Shown here piece by piece: positions 36,129 through 45,884 of a stretch of 64,000 nucleotides of DNA. Within the stretch, counting starts at the first letter, position 1. Every line of letters starts with the position of its first letter. The position numbers and the translations under genes were made by a program. Source of the stretch: Alloactinosynnema sp. L-07 (lineage in GTDB: Bacteria; Actinomycetota; Actinomycetes; Mycobacteriales; Pseudonocardiaceae); assembly GCF_900070365.1 (NCBI RefSeq), contig NZ_LN850107.1:6138001-6202000 (forward strand), written 5' to 3'. A model generated the notes under the pieces. That model saw nothing but the letters and a program-made list of their open reading frames with translations. It had not been told where the DNA came from and made no database searches.

Positions 36129-36529
36129 CGCTTGAGCCGCTCGGCGAGTTGGTGGCGCTGGGCGGTCACCGGGAACACCGGCTGCGCCGAGTCCGGTCCG
36201 CGCCCGCTCAGCACGTCGGCGACGAACTCGGCGACCGTGCTCGGCTTGGGGACCACGTCCGCACTGTCCAGGTAGGCCACCACCTCGGCGGCGTCCGTCG
36301 GGTCGGTCTCCACGGCCAGCGCCCACCCGTGGCGCTCGCTCCACACCAGCATCAGGTCCTGGTCGGGCCGCTCGGCCCAGCGCCTGGCCAGCCCGAGGTA
36401 TGCCGTCGCGGTGTCGCTGATCTCGAAGGACGTCGCCTCCGCGGGCACACCGAGGGTGTCGGCGACCGCTCGCAGATATCCCGCCAGACCGCGGCTCAGC
36501 GCCGCGGAGGGGGTTGCATGATCTTCCAC
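36119..36529 (-). CDS. DUF6292 family protein
   Basis: A 136-residue actinobacterial protein with G-Y-L-R-A-V-A-D-T-L-G-V-P near residue 17, S-D-T-A-T-A-Y-L near 40, and L-M-L-V-W-S-E-R-H-G-W-A-L-A-V-E-T-D-P near 60. This fits the DUF6292 family. Function is unknown; the compact fold and wide paralogy suggest a regulatory or binding role. Its end overlaps the end of the convergent Nudix gene by 10 bases. It sits beside a decayed gene in an insertion within an otherwise conserved block. Confidence 0.75.
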   Translation of the reverse strand: MEDHATPSAALSRGLAGYLRAVADTLGVPAEATSFEISDTATAYLGLARRWAERPDQDLMLVWSERHGWALAVETDPTDAAEVVAYLDSADVVPKPSTVAEFVADVLSGRGPDSAQPVFPVTAQRHQLAERLKRYA

Positions 36530-36539
36530 GGGTACCAGG

Positions 36540-37050
36540 TTATGTGGCCGGGTCCCGGTCGGCGGTCCAGAGCGGCACGCCGAGGTGGTGCGGGTGGCGC
36601 AGGACCTCGGCGTAGGACCGCACGAGGGTGGTCTGGCTGTAGGGGATCGCGGCCGCCGCGGATGTTGCGCGAGGTCAGCGTGGTGGGTTGGCGTGGTGAC
36701 GGTTGTGGCCGCCCATCCATTCCCTGAAGCTCATGCCGATCAGGCCGCCGTGCGCGGTGCCGACCGCGTCGTTGCGCGGAAAATCTGCTTGTAACCGGCG
36801 TCTTGGCCGTAGCGGCGATTGAGCAGGCTCGCGGCGCGGATCTCCCTGGACGGCGCGGCGTGCTCGCTGGCCGGCCGCGCCATGGTGGTCATCCGCGCGG
36901 AGCTGTCGCGGGCTCCGAGAAGCTGATCTGGCGCGACTGCGCCGTGCCAACGCTGTCGGTCAGTTCCCGGTCGGCGGGCTGTTCGGCCGTGGGGTGGCTG
37001 AACACCACCGGCTCGATGGCGCCCGCCGGGGGGCGGTTGGTATTCGTCAT
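36540..37050 (-). pseudogene. Decayed acyl-CoA (fatty acid) desaturase
   Basis: Remnants of one membrane desaturase lie in order on the minus strand in three frames. An ATG at 37050 with AGGAG begins the N-terminus. A-A-S-L-L-N-R-R-Y-G follows near 36820, and Q-D-A-G-Y-K-Q-I-F matches the first histidine-box region (normally H-D-A-G-H). Then N-D-A-V-G-T-A-H-G-G-L and G-G-H-N-R-H-H-A-N-P give the second box, L-T-S-R-N-I-R-G follows, and I-P-Y-S-Q...R-S-Y-A-E-V-L-R-H ends at a stop at 36540. The helices after R-Y-G and the E-H-H-L-F-P box are missing. Several deletions, frameshifts and a stop at 36675 make it nonfunctional. Confidence 0.85.
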
Positions 37051-37339
37051 TGACTCTCCTGGTGAAACGAGTGATGCCCGCCAAGCGGCGGTGAGAAAAA
37101 ACGGGAGGCAGGCGGTGGTTCGCCACAATCCGGGGTGGGCACGCACTCGGCACCGCCCCTGAGCAGTGGGCCAGCCGCTTTCGGTGCTCCTCGCAACCGG
37201 CGTTCACGGCGATCGAACCTGCCTGCTGCGACCCACGGTACGCGAACCGGCCCGTTTCGCGCCATGGCCGGGCCGATCCCGGACCATGGGTCAAGTAGCG
37301 TGGCGACCCAACGGCAACCGACGCGCGGAGGTCTGAGGC

Positions 37340-38524
37340 TTGAACTGGGTCGACGTGCTGGTCGTCGCGCTCGCCGTGCTGGCGGCGATCTCGGGGGCGC
37401 GTCAGGGCGTGATCACCGCGCTGCCCGCGTTCATCGGCGTGCTGATCGGCGCGGTCGCGGGCATCAAGCTGGCGCCGCTGGTGGTGGCCAGGATCGAGTC
37501 GACACCCACCAGGGTGGCCTTCGCGGTGGCGATCTTCGTGCTGCTGGTGGCCCTTGGCGAGACCTTCGGGGTGTGGATCGGCCGGACGATCAAGCAGAAG
37601 ATCTCCTCGCCGAAACTGGCCGGTGTGGACAGCGCGCTGGGCGCCATCGTGCAGGGCGCGGTGGTGTTCGTGGTGTCGTGGCTGATCGCACTGCCGCTCA
37701 CGACCGTCGGCGGCCTGCCGGGGCTGGCGTCGGCGATCAAGGACTCGGCCGTGCTCGGCGGGGTCAACGAGGTGATGCCGCAGGCCGCGCGCGGCCTGCC
37801 CAACGAACTGCGCCAGCTCCTCGACGTCTCCGGGTTCCCCGCCGCCGTCGACCCGTTCAACCGCACGCCGAACAAGGAAGTCGAGCCGCCCGACCCCGCG
37901 CTGCAGGCCAGCGCCGAGGTCCAGAAGGTGCGGCCCAGCGTGCTCAAGATCAACGCCAAGGCGCAGTCCTGCGAGCGGGCGCTGGAGGGCAGCGGGTTCG
38001 TCGTGGCCAAAGAGCGCGTGATGACCAACGCGCACGTCGTCGCGGGCACCAACGAGGTCAGCGTCGAGTCCGGCGAGCGGCAGTTGCGCGCCAAGGTCGT
38101 GCTCTACGACCCGGCGACCGACCTGGCGATACTCGCCGTCCCCGGGCTGACCGCCCCAGTGCTCCCGTTCGCCGTGGGCGACGCCACGAGCGGGCAGGAC
38201 GCGATCGTCCTCGGCTACCCCCTGGACGGCCCCTACACCGCCTCGCCCGCGCGGGTGCGCGACCGGATCCCGCTGCGGGGACCCGACATCTACGACTCGT
38301 CGACGGTCAACCGCGATGTGTTCACCCTGCGGGCCAAGGTCCTCAGCGGGAACTCCGGCGGACCGCTCGTCGACCGCAAGGGCGAGGTCATCGGCGTGGT
38401 CTTCGGCGCGGCCGTCGACAACTCCGAGACCGGATTCGCGCTGACCGCGGCCGAGGTGCGCGACGAGGTGGGCCGCGCCCCGGGGCTCACCGAACAGGTC
38501 GGCACCGGCCGCTGCGCCAGCTAG
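37340..38524 (+). CDS. marP: Membrane serine protease MarP
   Basis: A 394-residue protease with an N-terminal CvpA-like domain of four transmembrane helices (about 4-125), a linker, and an extracytoplasmic trypsin-like domain. The triad is H232 (T-N-A-H-V-V), D261 (A-T-D-L-A-I) and S339 (G-N-S-G-G). C211 and C392 match the disulfide pair of M. tuberculosis MarP (Rv3671c), which is needed for survival in acid and for peptidoglycan-hydrolase processing. The TTG start has GGAGGT 7 bases upstream. It overlaps the end of the convergent hydrolase gene by 4 bases. Confidence 0.95.
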   Translation: MNWVDVLVVALAVLAAISGARQGVITALPAFIGVLIGAVAGIKLAPLVVARIESTPTRVAFAVAIFVLLVALGETFGVWIGRTIKQKISSPKLAGVDSALGAIVQGAVVFVVSWLIALPLTTVGGLPGLASAIKDSAVLGGVNEVMPQAARGLPNELRQLLDVSGFPAAVDPFNRTPNKEVEPPDPALQASAEVQKVRPSVLKINAKAQSCERALEGSGFVVAKERVMTNAHVVAGTNEVSVESGERQLRAKVVLYDPATDLAILAVPGLTAPVLPFAVGDATSGQDAIVLGYPLDGPYTASPARVRDRIPLRGPDIYDSSTVNRDVFTLRAKVLSGNSGGPLVDRKGEVIGVVFGAAVDNSETGFALTAAEVRDEVGRAPGLTEQVGTGRCAS

Positions 38525-39441
38525 CGCAGGAACTTCGTCAGCAGCGCGTTCGTCACGGCCGGGGCTTCCTCATGGGGAAAGTGGCCGATGCCGGGCAGGA
38601 CGTGGGTCTCACCCTGGCGTGACGCGGCGCGGGTGCGGCTGAGCACGCAGGGGTCGACCGCGCCGTAGATCTGCAGCACCGGCGCCTCGATTCGGCGCCC
38701 CATGGCCTCCTTGTAGCGCCTGCCCTCGCCGCGCAGCTGGGAGCGGACGGCCCAGCGGTGGTATTCCAGCGCGCAGTGGGCCGCGCCGGGCACGAGCATC
38801 GCCTGCCTGTACTGGTCGACCGCGTCGCGGAAGTCCCGGTGTCCAGTCCACAGTGGACCGGACCAGGACCGGATCAGCCGCTCGACGGCGGCGGCGTCGT
38901 CGCCGGTCAGGCGCCGTTCCGGGAGGATCGGCAGCTGGGCGCCGAGCAGGTGGCCGAGCGCGCGGGCCTGGTTGTTCGGCCGGGTGCGCAGCGCGGTGCG
39001 GCGGATCTGGGTGCGCAGGGCCAGCGGATGCGGCGCGGACAGCGCGCCGACCGAGTGCGCGACCCGGGGGTGCAGCGCGGCCGTCGTCCAGGCCAGCAGA
39101 CCGCCCCAGCCGTGTCCGACCAGGTGCGCCCGGCTCTCACCCAGCGACTTGACCAGCCCGGCGACGTCGCCCGCCAGCGTCCAGGCGTCGTAGCCGCGCG
39201 GTGGTTTGTCGGAGTCGCCGTAGCCGCGCAGGTCGACCGCGACCGCGCGGAACCCGGCGTCGCCGAGCGCGGTCAGCTGGTGTCGCCAGGTCCACCAGAA
39301 CTGGGCGAACCCGTGCAGCAGCAGCACGAGCGGGCCGTCACCGGTCTCGGCGACGTGCAGCCGGATACCGTTGGCGTGGATGTCGCGGTGCGTCCACGGC
39401 CCGTCGACACGCACGATCGAGGGGTCGGGTCGGGAGCGCAC
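38521..39441 (-). CDS. Alpha/beta hydrolase, EphE-like, with an altered nucleophile elbow
   Basis: A 306-residue alpha/beta-hydrolase at the position of ephE (Rv3670). The oxyanion H-G-F near residue 44 and the epoxide-hydrolase-like context L-R-G-Y-G-D-S-D-K-P are present. The nucleophile elbow reads V-G-H-G-W-G-G, so the aspartate of epoxide hydrolases (G-H-D-W-G-G) is replaced by glycine. The later D (Y-G-A-V-D-P) and H (G-I-G-H-F-P-H-E) are kept. It may be non-catalytic or use another mechanism. It is convergent with marP and upstream of the holin-like gene's 3' end. Confidence 0.83.
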   Translation of the reverse strand: MRSRPDPSIVRVDGPWTHRDIHANGIRLHVAETGDGPLVLLLHGFAQFWWTWRHQLTALGDAGFRAVAVDLRGYGDSDKPPRGYDAWTLAGDVAGLVKSLGESRAHLVGHGWGGLLAWTTAALHPRVAHSVGALSAPHPLALRTQIRRTALRTRPNNQARALGHLLGAQLPILPERRLTGDDAAAVERLIRSWSGPLWTGHRDFRDAVDQYRQAMLVPGAAHCALEYHRWAVRSQLRGEGRRYKEAMGRRIEAPVLQIYGAVDPCVLSRTRAASRQGETHVLPGIGHFPHEEAPAVTNALLTKFLR

Positions 39442-39463
39442 GGCGCTGCTCAGCGGGGCCCGA

Positions 39464-40009
39464 TCAGCCGCGGCGGACCGGCACGGCGCCGTGGCCGTCG
39501 CCGAGCCGCGCGTGCCCGTTGGTGCTGGGCTCGCCGCGGTGGGTCAGCGCGGCGGCGGTGTCCTTGAACGAGTCGATCGTCCGCTTCGGCGCGCGGATCG
39601 CCTTGACCTTGCGGTAGCCGAGGAAGCCGAAGAACCCGGCCATGGCCAGCATCAGGACGAACACGATGCCGAACGCGATCGACCGCAGCAGGCCGAGGTC
39701 GGCCAGCAGTTCGGCGAGCGCGAAGAACAGGAAGAATGAGCTGTAGAGCAGGATCGTGAGCGCGACGATGAAGAAGACGCTGCCCTTGAGACCCTTCTTG
39801 ATCTCGCCGGTGACCTCGGACTTGGCCAGCTCGACCTCGGCCCGCACCAGTGTCGACAGATGGGTCGTGGCGTCTTTGACCAGATTGCCGATCGACTGGT
39901 CGCCCGCCGCCGCGAACGCGCGGTCGTCGGACAGGGGGATCGAGGGCACCTTGGGCAGCCCCGAGCCGTCGCGGTCTCCGTTTGCGTGCGCGCTGCTCAC
40001 GATCGCCAT
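39464..40009 (-). CDS. Phage-holin-superfamily membrane protein (Rv3669-like)
   Basis: A 181-residue protein of the Phage_holin_3_6/DUF1469 family. The region L-V-K-D-A-T-T-H-L-S-T-L-V-R-A-E-V-E-L-A-K-S-E is a typical amphipathic helix before two transmembrane helices (about 76-98 and 107-131). The C-terminal tail is basic. It is a host gene, not prophage, because it occupies the same place as Rv3669 next to the marP/ephE pair. Role unknown. Confidence 0.85.
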   Translation of the reverse strand: MAIVSSAHANGDRDGSGLPKVPSIPLSDDRAFAAAGDQSIGNLVKDATTHLSTLVRAEVELAKSEVTGEIKKGLKGSVFFIVALTILLYSSFFLFFALAELLADLGLLRSIAFGIVFVLMLAMAGFFGFLGYRKVKAIRAPKRTIDSFKDTAAALTHRGEPSTNGHARLGDGHGAVPVRRG

Positions 40010-40045
40010 CGTGCCATGCCCCGATCGAGCGAGCCGATCGGATGG

Positions 40046-41245
40046 TCAATCTCGCTGATGAACCCGGCTGCGGCGCACCAGCAGCGCGGCCGCCAGCAGG
40101 GACGCCGCGGCCGACGCGACCAGCACCGCGGCCTTGGCCAGCTCGGCGTCCGCCTTGCCGAGGGACAGCTCCGCTATCAGGAGGCTGACCGTGAATCCGA
40201 CACCGCCGAGCATGGCCACGGCGACCAGGTCGCGCCTGCCCAGGCCCTCGGGCATGACCGCGATCTTGAGCCGCACGGCCAGCAGCGCGGCCCCTGCGAT
40301 GCCGATCAGCTTGCCGACGATGAGCCCGACGATGATCGCCAGCGCCATCCGGTCGGTTGTCAGCTTGCCCAGCGCCTCGCCGTTGACTGGGACACCGGCG
40401 GCGAACAGGGCGAACGCGGGGACGGCGAACCCGGCCGACCACGGCTGCAACCGGTGTTCCAGCCGCAGACAGGGGGATTCCTTCTCGTAGGTGTCGCGGC
40501 GGACCCGGGTGAGCAGGCCCATGGCCACGCCCGCGACGGTCGCGTGGACGCCGCTGGAGTGCACCGCTATCCAGATCGCGATAGCCAACGGCACGTAGAT
40601 CCACGACGTGCTTATGCGCTTGTGCTGCAAATACCAGTAGAGCGCGAGCAGGACCGCGGCCACGGCGAACGCGACGAGATTGAACGACGCCGTGAACAGC
40701 ACCGCGATGATCACGATGGCGCCGAGGTCGTCGACCACCGCCAGACTGAGCAGGAACACCCGCGCGCTGCTGGGCATCCCGGATCCGGTCAGCGCGAGCA
40801 CGCCGAGCGCGAACGCGATGTCGGTGGCGACCGGGATCGGCCAGACGTCGCCCGCGCGCGGGTCGCCCCACGCGACCGACAGCGCGACCACCGCCGGGAT
40901 GACCATCCCGCCGAGCGCGGCGAGCGCGGGCAGCAGCGCCGCCTTGAACTTGGACAGCTCGCCGATCACCAGTTCACGCTTGAGTTCGAGTCCGGCGACG
41001 AAGAAGAAGAGGGCGAGCAGACCGTCTTTGGCCCACGTGCCGACGCTGAGGTTCAGGTGCAGGAAGTGCGGGCCGATCTCGAAGTCCCGGACCGCCTCAT
41101 ACGCGCCGTTCGCCGGTGAGTTGGCCAGCAGCAGGGCCACCGCCGTCGCGCCGAGCAGCACCATGCCGCCGACCGTCTCGGTGCGCAGGAAGCGGGCGAA
41201 CTCGGCGACGACCTTGGGCTGACTGGGGCGGCGGCGCTGTGACAA
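40046..41245 (-). CDS. nhaA: Na+/H+ antiporter NhaA
   Basis: A 399-residue antiporter exchanging internal Na+ for external protons. D142 in A-T-D-I-A-F-A-L-G corresponds to E. coli D133, and D172-D173 in V-V-D-D-L-G-A-I correspond to the ion-binding D163/D164. Twelve hydrophobic helices are visible, including the long first motif F-F-F-V-A-G-L-E-L-K-R-E. The TTG start at 41245 is chosen because AGGAG lies 7 bases before it. It is not part of the mycobacterial version of this locus. Confidence 0.95.
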   Translation of the reverse strand: MSQRRRPSQPKVVAEFARFLRTETVGGMVLLGATAVALLLANSPANGAYEAVRDFEIGPHFLHLNLSVGTWAKDGLLALFFFVAGLELKRELVIGELSKFKAALLPALAALGGMVIPAVVALSVAWGDPRAGDVWPIPVATDIAFALGVLALTGSGMPSSARVFLLSLAVVDDLGAIVIIAVLFTASFNLVAFAVAAVLLALYWYLQHKRISTSWIYVPLAIAIWIAVHSSGVHATVAGVAMGLLTRVRRDTYEKESPCLRLEHRLQPWSAGFAVPAFALFAAGVPVNGEALGKLTTDRMALAIIVGLIVGKLIGIAGAALLAVRLKIAVMPEGLGRRDLVAVAMLGGVGFTVSLLIAELSLGKADAELAKAAVLVASAAASLLAAALLVRRSRVHQRD

Positions 41246-41373
41246 TGATCACTCCTGGTTCGGTGGGCACCTCGGCTCGACGCCGACCAGGCTTCCCGGC
41301 ACACCTGACGTGGATCGTAACCGACGGGCGTGACCTGCGAAAACGCGCGACCCGCCCATCCGCGCGGGTGGCC

Positions 41374-42132
41374 ATGACCGAAGATGTGGACGTGCGCACC
41401 GATACCGAGAGACCAATGACCACCTGGCAGGCGATCGGCCTGATGTTCCGCGCTCCCCGCAAGGGACGGGGATTCTGGTTCAGCTTCGCGATCGACCTGA
41501 TCTGGCCGTTCCTGGCTGTGTTCACCCGGCTCCGGTTCCGCGGCGCCGACCGGCTGCCCAGGGAGGGCGGTCTGCTCCTGGCGTCGAACCACCTCTCCAA
41601 CGCCGACCCGGTCACCGTCACCGCATTCGCCCTGACCGCGGGTCGCATCCCGAGGTTTCTGGCCAAGGCCAGCCTGTGGCGCGTGCCGCTGATCGGGAAG
41701 GTGGTGCGCGGCGGCGGTCACATCCCGGTCGAGCGCGGCACCGCGCAGGCCCGCGGCGCCTATCACGGTGCTGTCGAGGCGATCCGCCGCGGCGAGTGCG
41801 TGCTGTTCTTCCCGGAGGCCGGGTTCTCCGACGACGCCGACCACTGGCCGTCGGCGAAGGTGAAGCACGGATTGGCGAAGGTGGCGCTGGAGACCGGCGC
41901 GCCGGTCGTGCCGGTGGTCAACTGGGGTACGCACGCGCTGCTGCCCGCGCGGTCGCGCTTCCCGAAGCTGTTCCCGCGCAAGACGATCGACATCGTCACC
42001 GGCGATCCCGTCGACCTGTCCGACATCGTCGGGACCGACCGGGCGGCTTTGACCGAGGCCACCCGCCGGATCATGCACGCCATCACCGAGATCTTGGCCG
42101 ACTTGCGCGGCGAGCAGCCGCCGGTCAGGTGA
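41374..42132 (+). CDS. 1-acyl-glycerol-3-phosphate acyltransferase (PlsC-like)
   Basis: A 252-residue membrane-associated acyltransferase of phospholipid synthesis. The catalytic H(X4)D is N-H73-L-S-N-A-D78, and the glycerophosphate-binding motif is F-F-P-E-A-G-F-S in place of the usual F-P-E-G-T-R-S. A hydrophobic segment at 35-52 precedes the catalytic loop. The ATG at 41374 is one of several candidates; a later ATG (M-T-T-W) is possible. It overlaps the convergent VIT gene end by 8 bases. Confidence 0.86.
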   Translation: MTEDVDVRTDTERPMTTWQAIGLMFRAPRKGRGFWFSFAIDLIWPFLAVFTRLRFRGADRLPREGGLLLASNHLSNADPVTVTAFALTAGRIPRFLAKASLWRVPLIGKVVRGGGHIPVERGTAQARGAYHGAVEAIRRGECVLFFPEAGFSDDADHWPSAKVKHGLAKVALETGAPVVPVVNWGTHALLPARSRFPKLFPRKTIDIVTGDPVDLSDIVGTDRAALTEATRRIMHAITEILADLRGEQPPVR

Positions 42133-42853
42133 CGGTGACGCCGAACAGCAGGCCGATCCCGTAGGTGACCGCCATCGCCAGGCACCCGACGGCGACGTTG
42201 CGGATCACCGCGGGCCGCACCTCGGCCCCGCCGAGGCGCGCGCTCACCGTCCCGGTGATCACCAGCCCGACGACGACCGCCGCCGCGCACAGCCATACAC
42301 GCAGGTCGACCGGCGGCAGGACGATGGCCAGCAGCGGCAGGGCCGACCCGACCGCGAAGGAGATCAGCGACGCCCACGCCGCCTGCCACGGGCTCGTCAG
42401 GTTGTCCGGGTCGATCTGCAGTTCGACTTCGGCGTGGGCCCGCAAAGCGTCGTTCTTGGTCAATTCCCGGGCCACCTCGGCGGCCAATTCGGGAGTGAGT
42501 CCCTTTTCCTGGTAGATGCCGGCGAGTTCGCGTTCCTCGGCTTCGGGCATCTCTTCCAGTTCACGCGATTCCTTGGCCAACAGGGCGCGTTCGGTGTCGC
42601 GCTGTGTGCTGACCGAAACGTATTCGCCACCGGCCATGGAAAGAGAACCCGCGACGAGACCGGCTACCCCGGCGATGAGGATCGCCGAGCTGTCGGTCGT
42701 GGCCCCGGCGACGCCCACGACCAGGCCGGCGGTGCTGATGATGCCGTCGTTGGCGCCCAGGACGCCCGCGCGCAGCCAGTTGAGTCGCTCGCCCACATTC
42801 GGGTGATGGGGCTCGGCCGGGTGGGTCCCCGGCTGCGTTTCCAATTGGGTCAC
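42125..42853 (-). CDS. VIT1/CCC1-family iron/manganese transporter
   Basis: A 242-residue membrane protein of the vacuolar iron transporter family. R-A-G-V-L-G-A-N-D-G-I near residue 28 is the family signature; a second helix with G-S-L-S-M-A-G-G-E-Y-V-S-V follows. A long charged loop rich in E (about 90-135) resembles the metal-binding domain of VIT proteins, and three more helices end the protein. It probably moves Fe2+ or Mn2+ out of the cytosol. The GTG start follows a promoter with an iron-box-like element. It lies downstream of acs on the same strand. Confidence 0.9.
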   Translation of the reverse strand: MTQLETQPGTHPAEPHHPNVGERLNWLRAGVLGANDGIISTAGLVVGVAGATTDSSAILIAGVAGLVAGSLSMAGGEYVSVSTQRDTERALLAKESRELEEMPEAEERELAGIYQEKGLTPELAAEVARELTKNDALRAHAEVELQIDPDNLTSPWQAAWASLISFAVGSALPLLAIVLPPVDLRVWLCAAAVVVGLVITGTVSARLGGAEVRPAVIRNVAVGCLAMAVTYGIGLLFGVTVT

Positions 42854-42900
42854 CCCATAATGGAAACACAGCCGGGAATCACGTGCGGGACAAGGATTTC

Positions 42901-42929
42901 CTTATATTGGCTAGGCAATCCTCAATTAA
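42901..42929 (-). promoter_or_regulatory. VIT promoter with a DtxR/IdeR-box-like element in the spacer
   Basis: On the minus strand TTAATT and TATAAG are separated by 17 bases, a plausible -35/-10 pair. The spacer holds GATTGCCTAGCCAA, which matches about 12 of 19 positions of the DtxR/IdeR consensus. Iron-dependent regulation would fit a metal transporter but is not proven. Confidence 0.4.
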
Positions 42930-42940
42930 CTGAGCCTTGC

Positions 42941-44911
<1,971 letters not shown>

Positions 44912-44994
44912 GGGACCTGACCTCCTTGGTGCGATTTCCGTTCCCCGTGAAACCTAGACCGATCCAGGCTTGCGGGACAGTCCTGGCCGAGCGA

Positions 44995-45006
44995 AGGTTT
45001 AGACCA
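44995..45006. promoter_or_regulatory. DasR-like operator between acs and the Fic-like gene
   Basis: AGGTTTAGACCA matches 10 of 12 positions of the actinobacterial DasR (GlcNAc regulator) core TGGTCTAGACCA. It lies 84 bases upstream of acs and 49 bases upstream of the divergent gene. A related half, CTAGACC, occurs at 44954-44960. Confidence 0.4.
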
Positions 45007-45054
45007 ATATTGAGCAGGTCGGGTGCGTGTTTCCGGACCGGGTAGGGTCCCCGT

Positions 45055-45789
45055 GTGACCGATCCGCTGGCCCAGTTGCTCGAACTCCCCGGTGTCGAAG
45101 AGGCGGTGCGCACCGCGCGGGACTCGGTAGCCGAGGTCCACCGGCACCCCGCGAACCGCCGCGGCTGGCCCGCCACGGCCGCCGAGGCCTCGGTCCGCGC
45201 CGCGCGCGCCTCGGCCGTGCTCGACGGCGGCGACGCGGAGATCCCCGAGCAGGGCGACGTGACCGACCCGGTCCTGGCGGGCTCGCTGCGGGTCGCCGAG
45301 GCGCTCGGTCCGCTGCTGCCGACCTGGGAACGCGCGCCGTTGCAGGCACTCGCCCGGCTGCACCTGCTGGCCGCCGCCGACCTGACTGACGACGAGTCCC
45401 TTGGCAGGCCGCGGTCCGCGCCCGGCGTCGGCGGCAGGCTGAGCCTGCTGGCGGGCCTGGTCGCGGGCGGGACGAAGGTGCCCGGCCCGGTACTGGTGGC
45501 CGTGGTGCACGGTGAACTGCTGACCCTGGCGCCCTTCGGGTCCGCCGACGGTGTGGTCGCCCGCGCCGCGGCCCGGCTCGCGTCGATCGGCAGCGGCCTG
45601 GACCCCAAGGGTCTGGCGGTTCCGGAGGTCTCCTTCATGCGCCGCGCCGACGCCTACCGCGCCGCGGCCGAGGGATTCGCGTCCGGCGAGCCCGACGGCG
45701 TGACAAAGTGGATCTTGTTCTGCTGCGAGGCCGTCGTCGCGGGCGCCCGCGAGGCGACGAGCATCGCCGACGCGGCACTCGCTGAGTAG
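45055..45789 (+). CDS. Degenerate Fic-domain-like protein
   Basis: A 244-residue soluble protein. An all-helical pattern and the segment V-H-G-E-L-L-T-L-A159-P-F-G-S-A-D-G-V-V-A-R170 align with the Fic active site H-P-F-x-x-G-N-G-R-x-x-R, with the catalytic histidine replaced by alanine and N-G-R by D-G-V. Relatives beside acs in other actinobacteria, often labelled oxidoreductase, have the same kind of loss. AMPylation activity is therefore unlikely; a binding or regulatory role is inferred. The start is a GTG directly after GGGTCCCC. Confidence 0.7.
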   Translation: MTDPLAQLLELPGVEEAVRTARDSVAEVHRHPANRRGWPATAAEASVRAARASAVLDGGDAEIPEQGDVTDPVLAGSLRVAEALGPLLPTWERAPLQALARLHLLAAADLTDDESLGRPRSAPGVGGRLSLLAGLVAGGTKVPGPVLVAVVHGELLTLAPFGSADGVVARAAARLASIGSGLDPKGLAVPEVSFMRRADAYRAAAEGFASGEPDGVTKWILFCCEAVVAGAREATSIADAALAE

Positions 45790-45884
45790 TGGCTCTCCTC
45801 ACATAGGCGACCGCCGACCAGGGCATTTGTGAGAGATACTCGCGGTTTTCGTAACGCTGCGGGGAAATCGCCGAGTCAGAGACC

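Noticed and set aside
39464..40009. Prophage remnant from the holin annotation
   Set aside because: It holds the conserved Rv3669 position, and no other phage gene is present.
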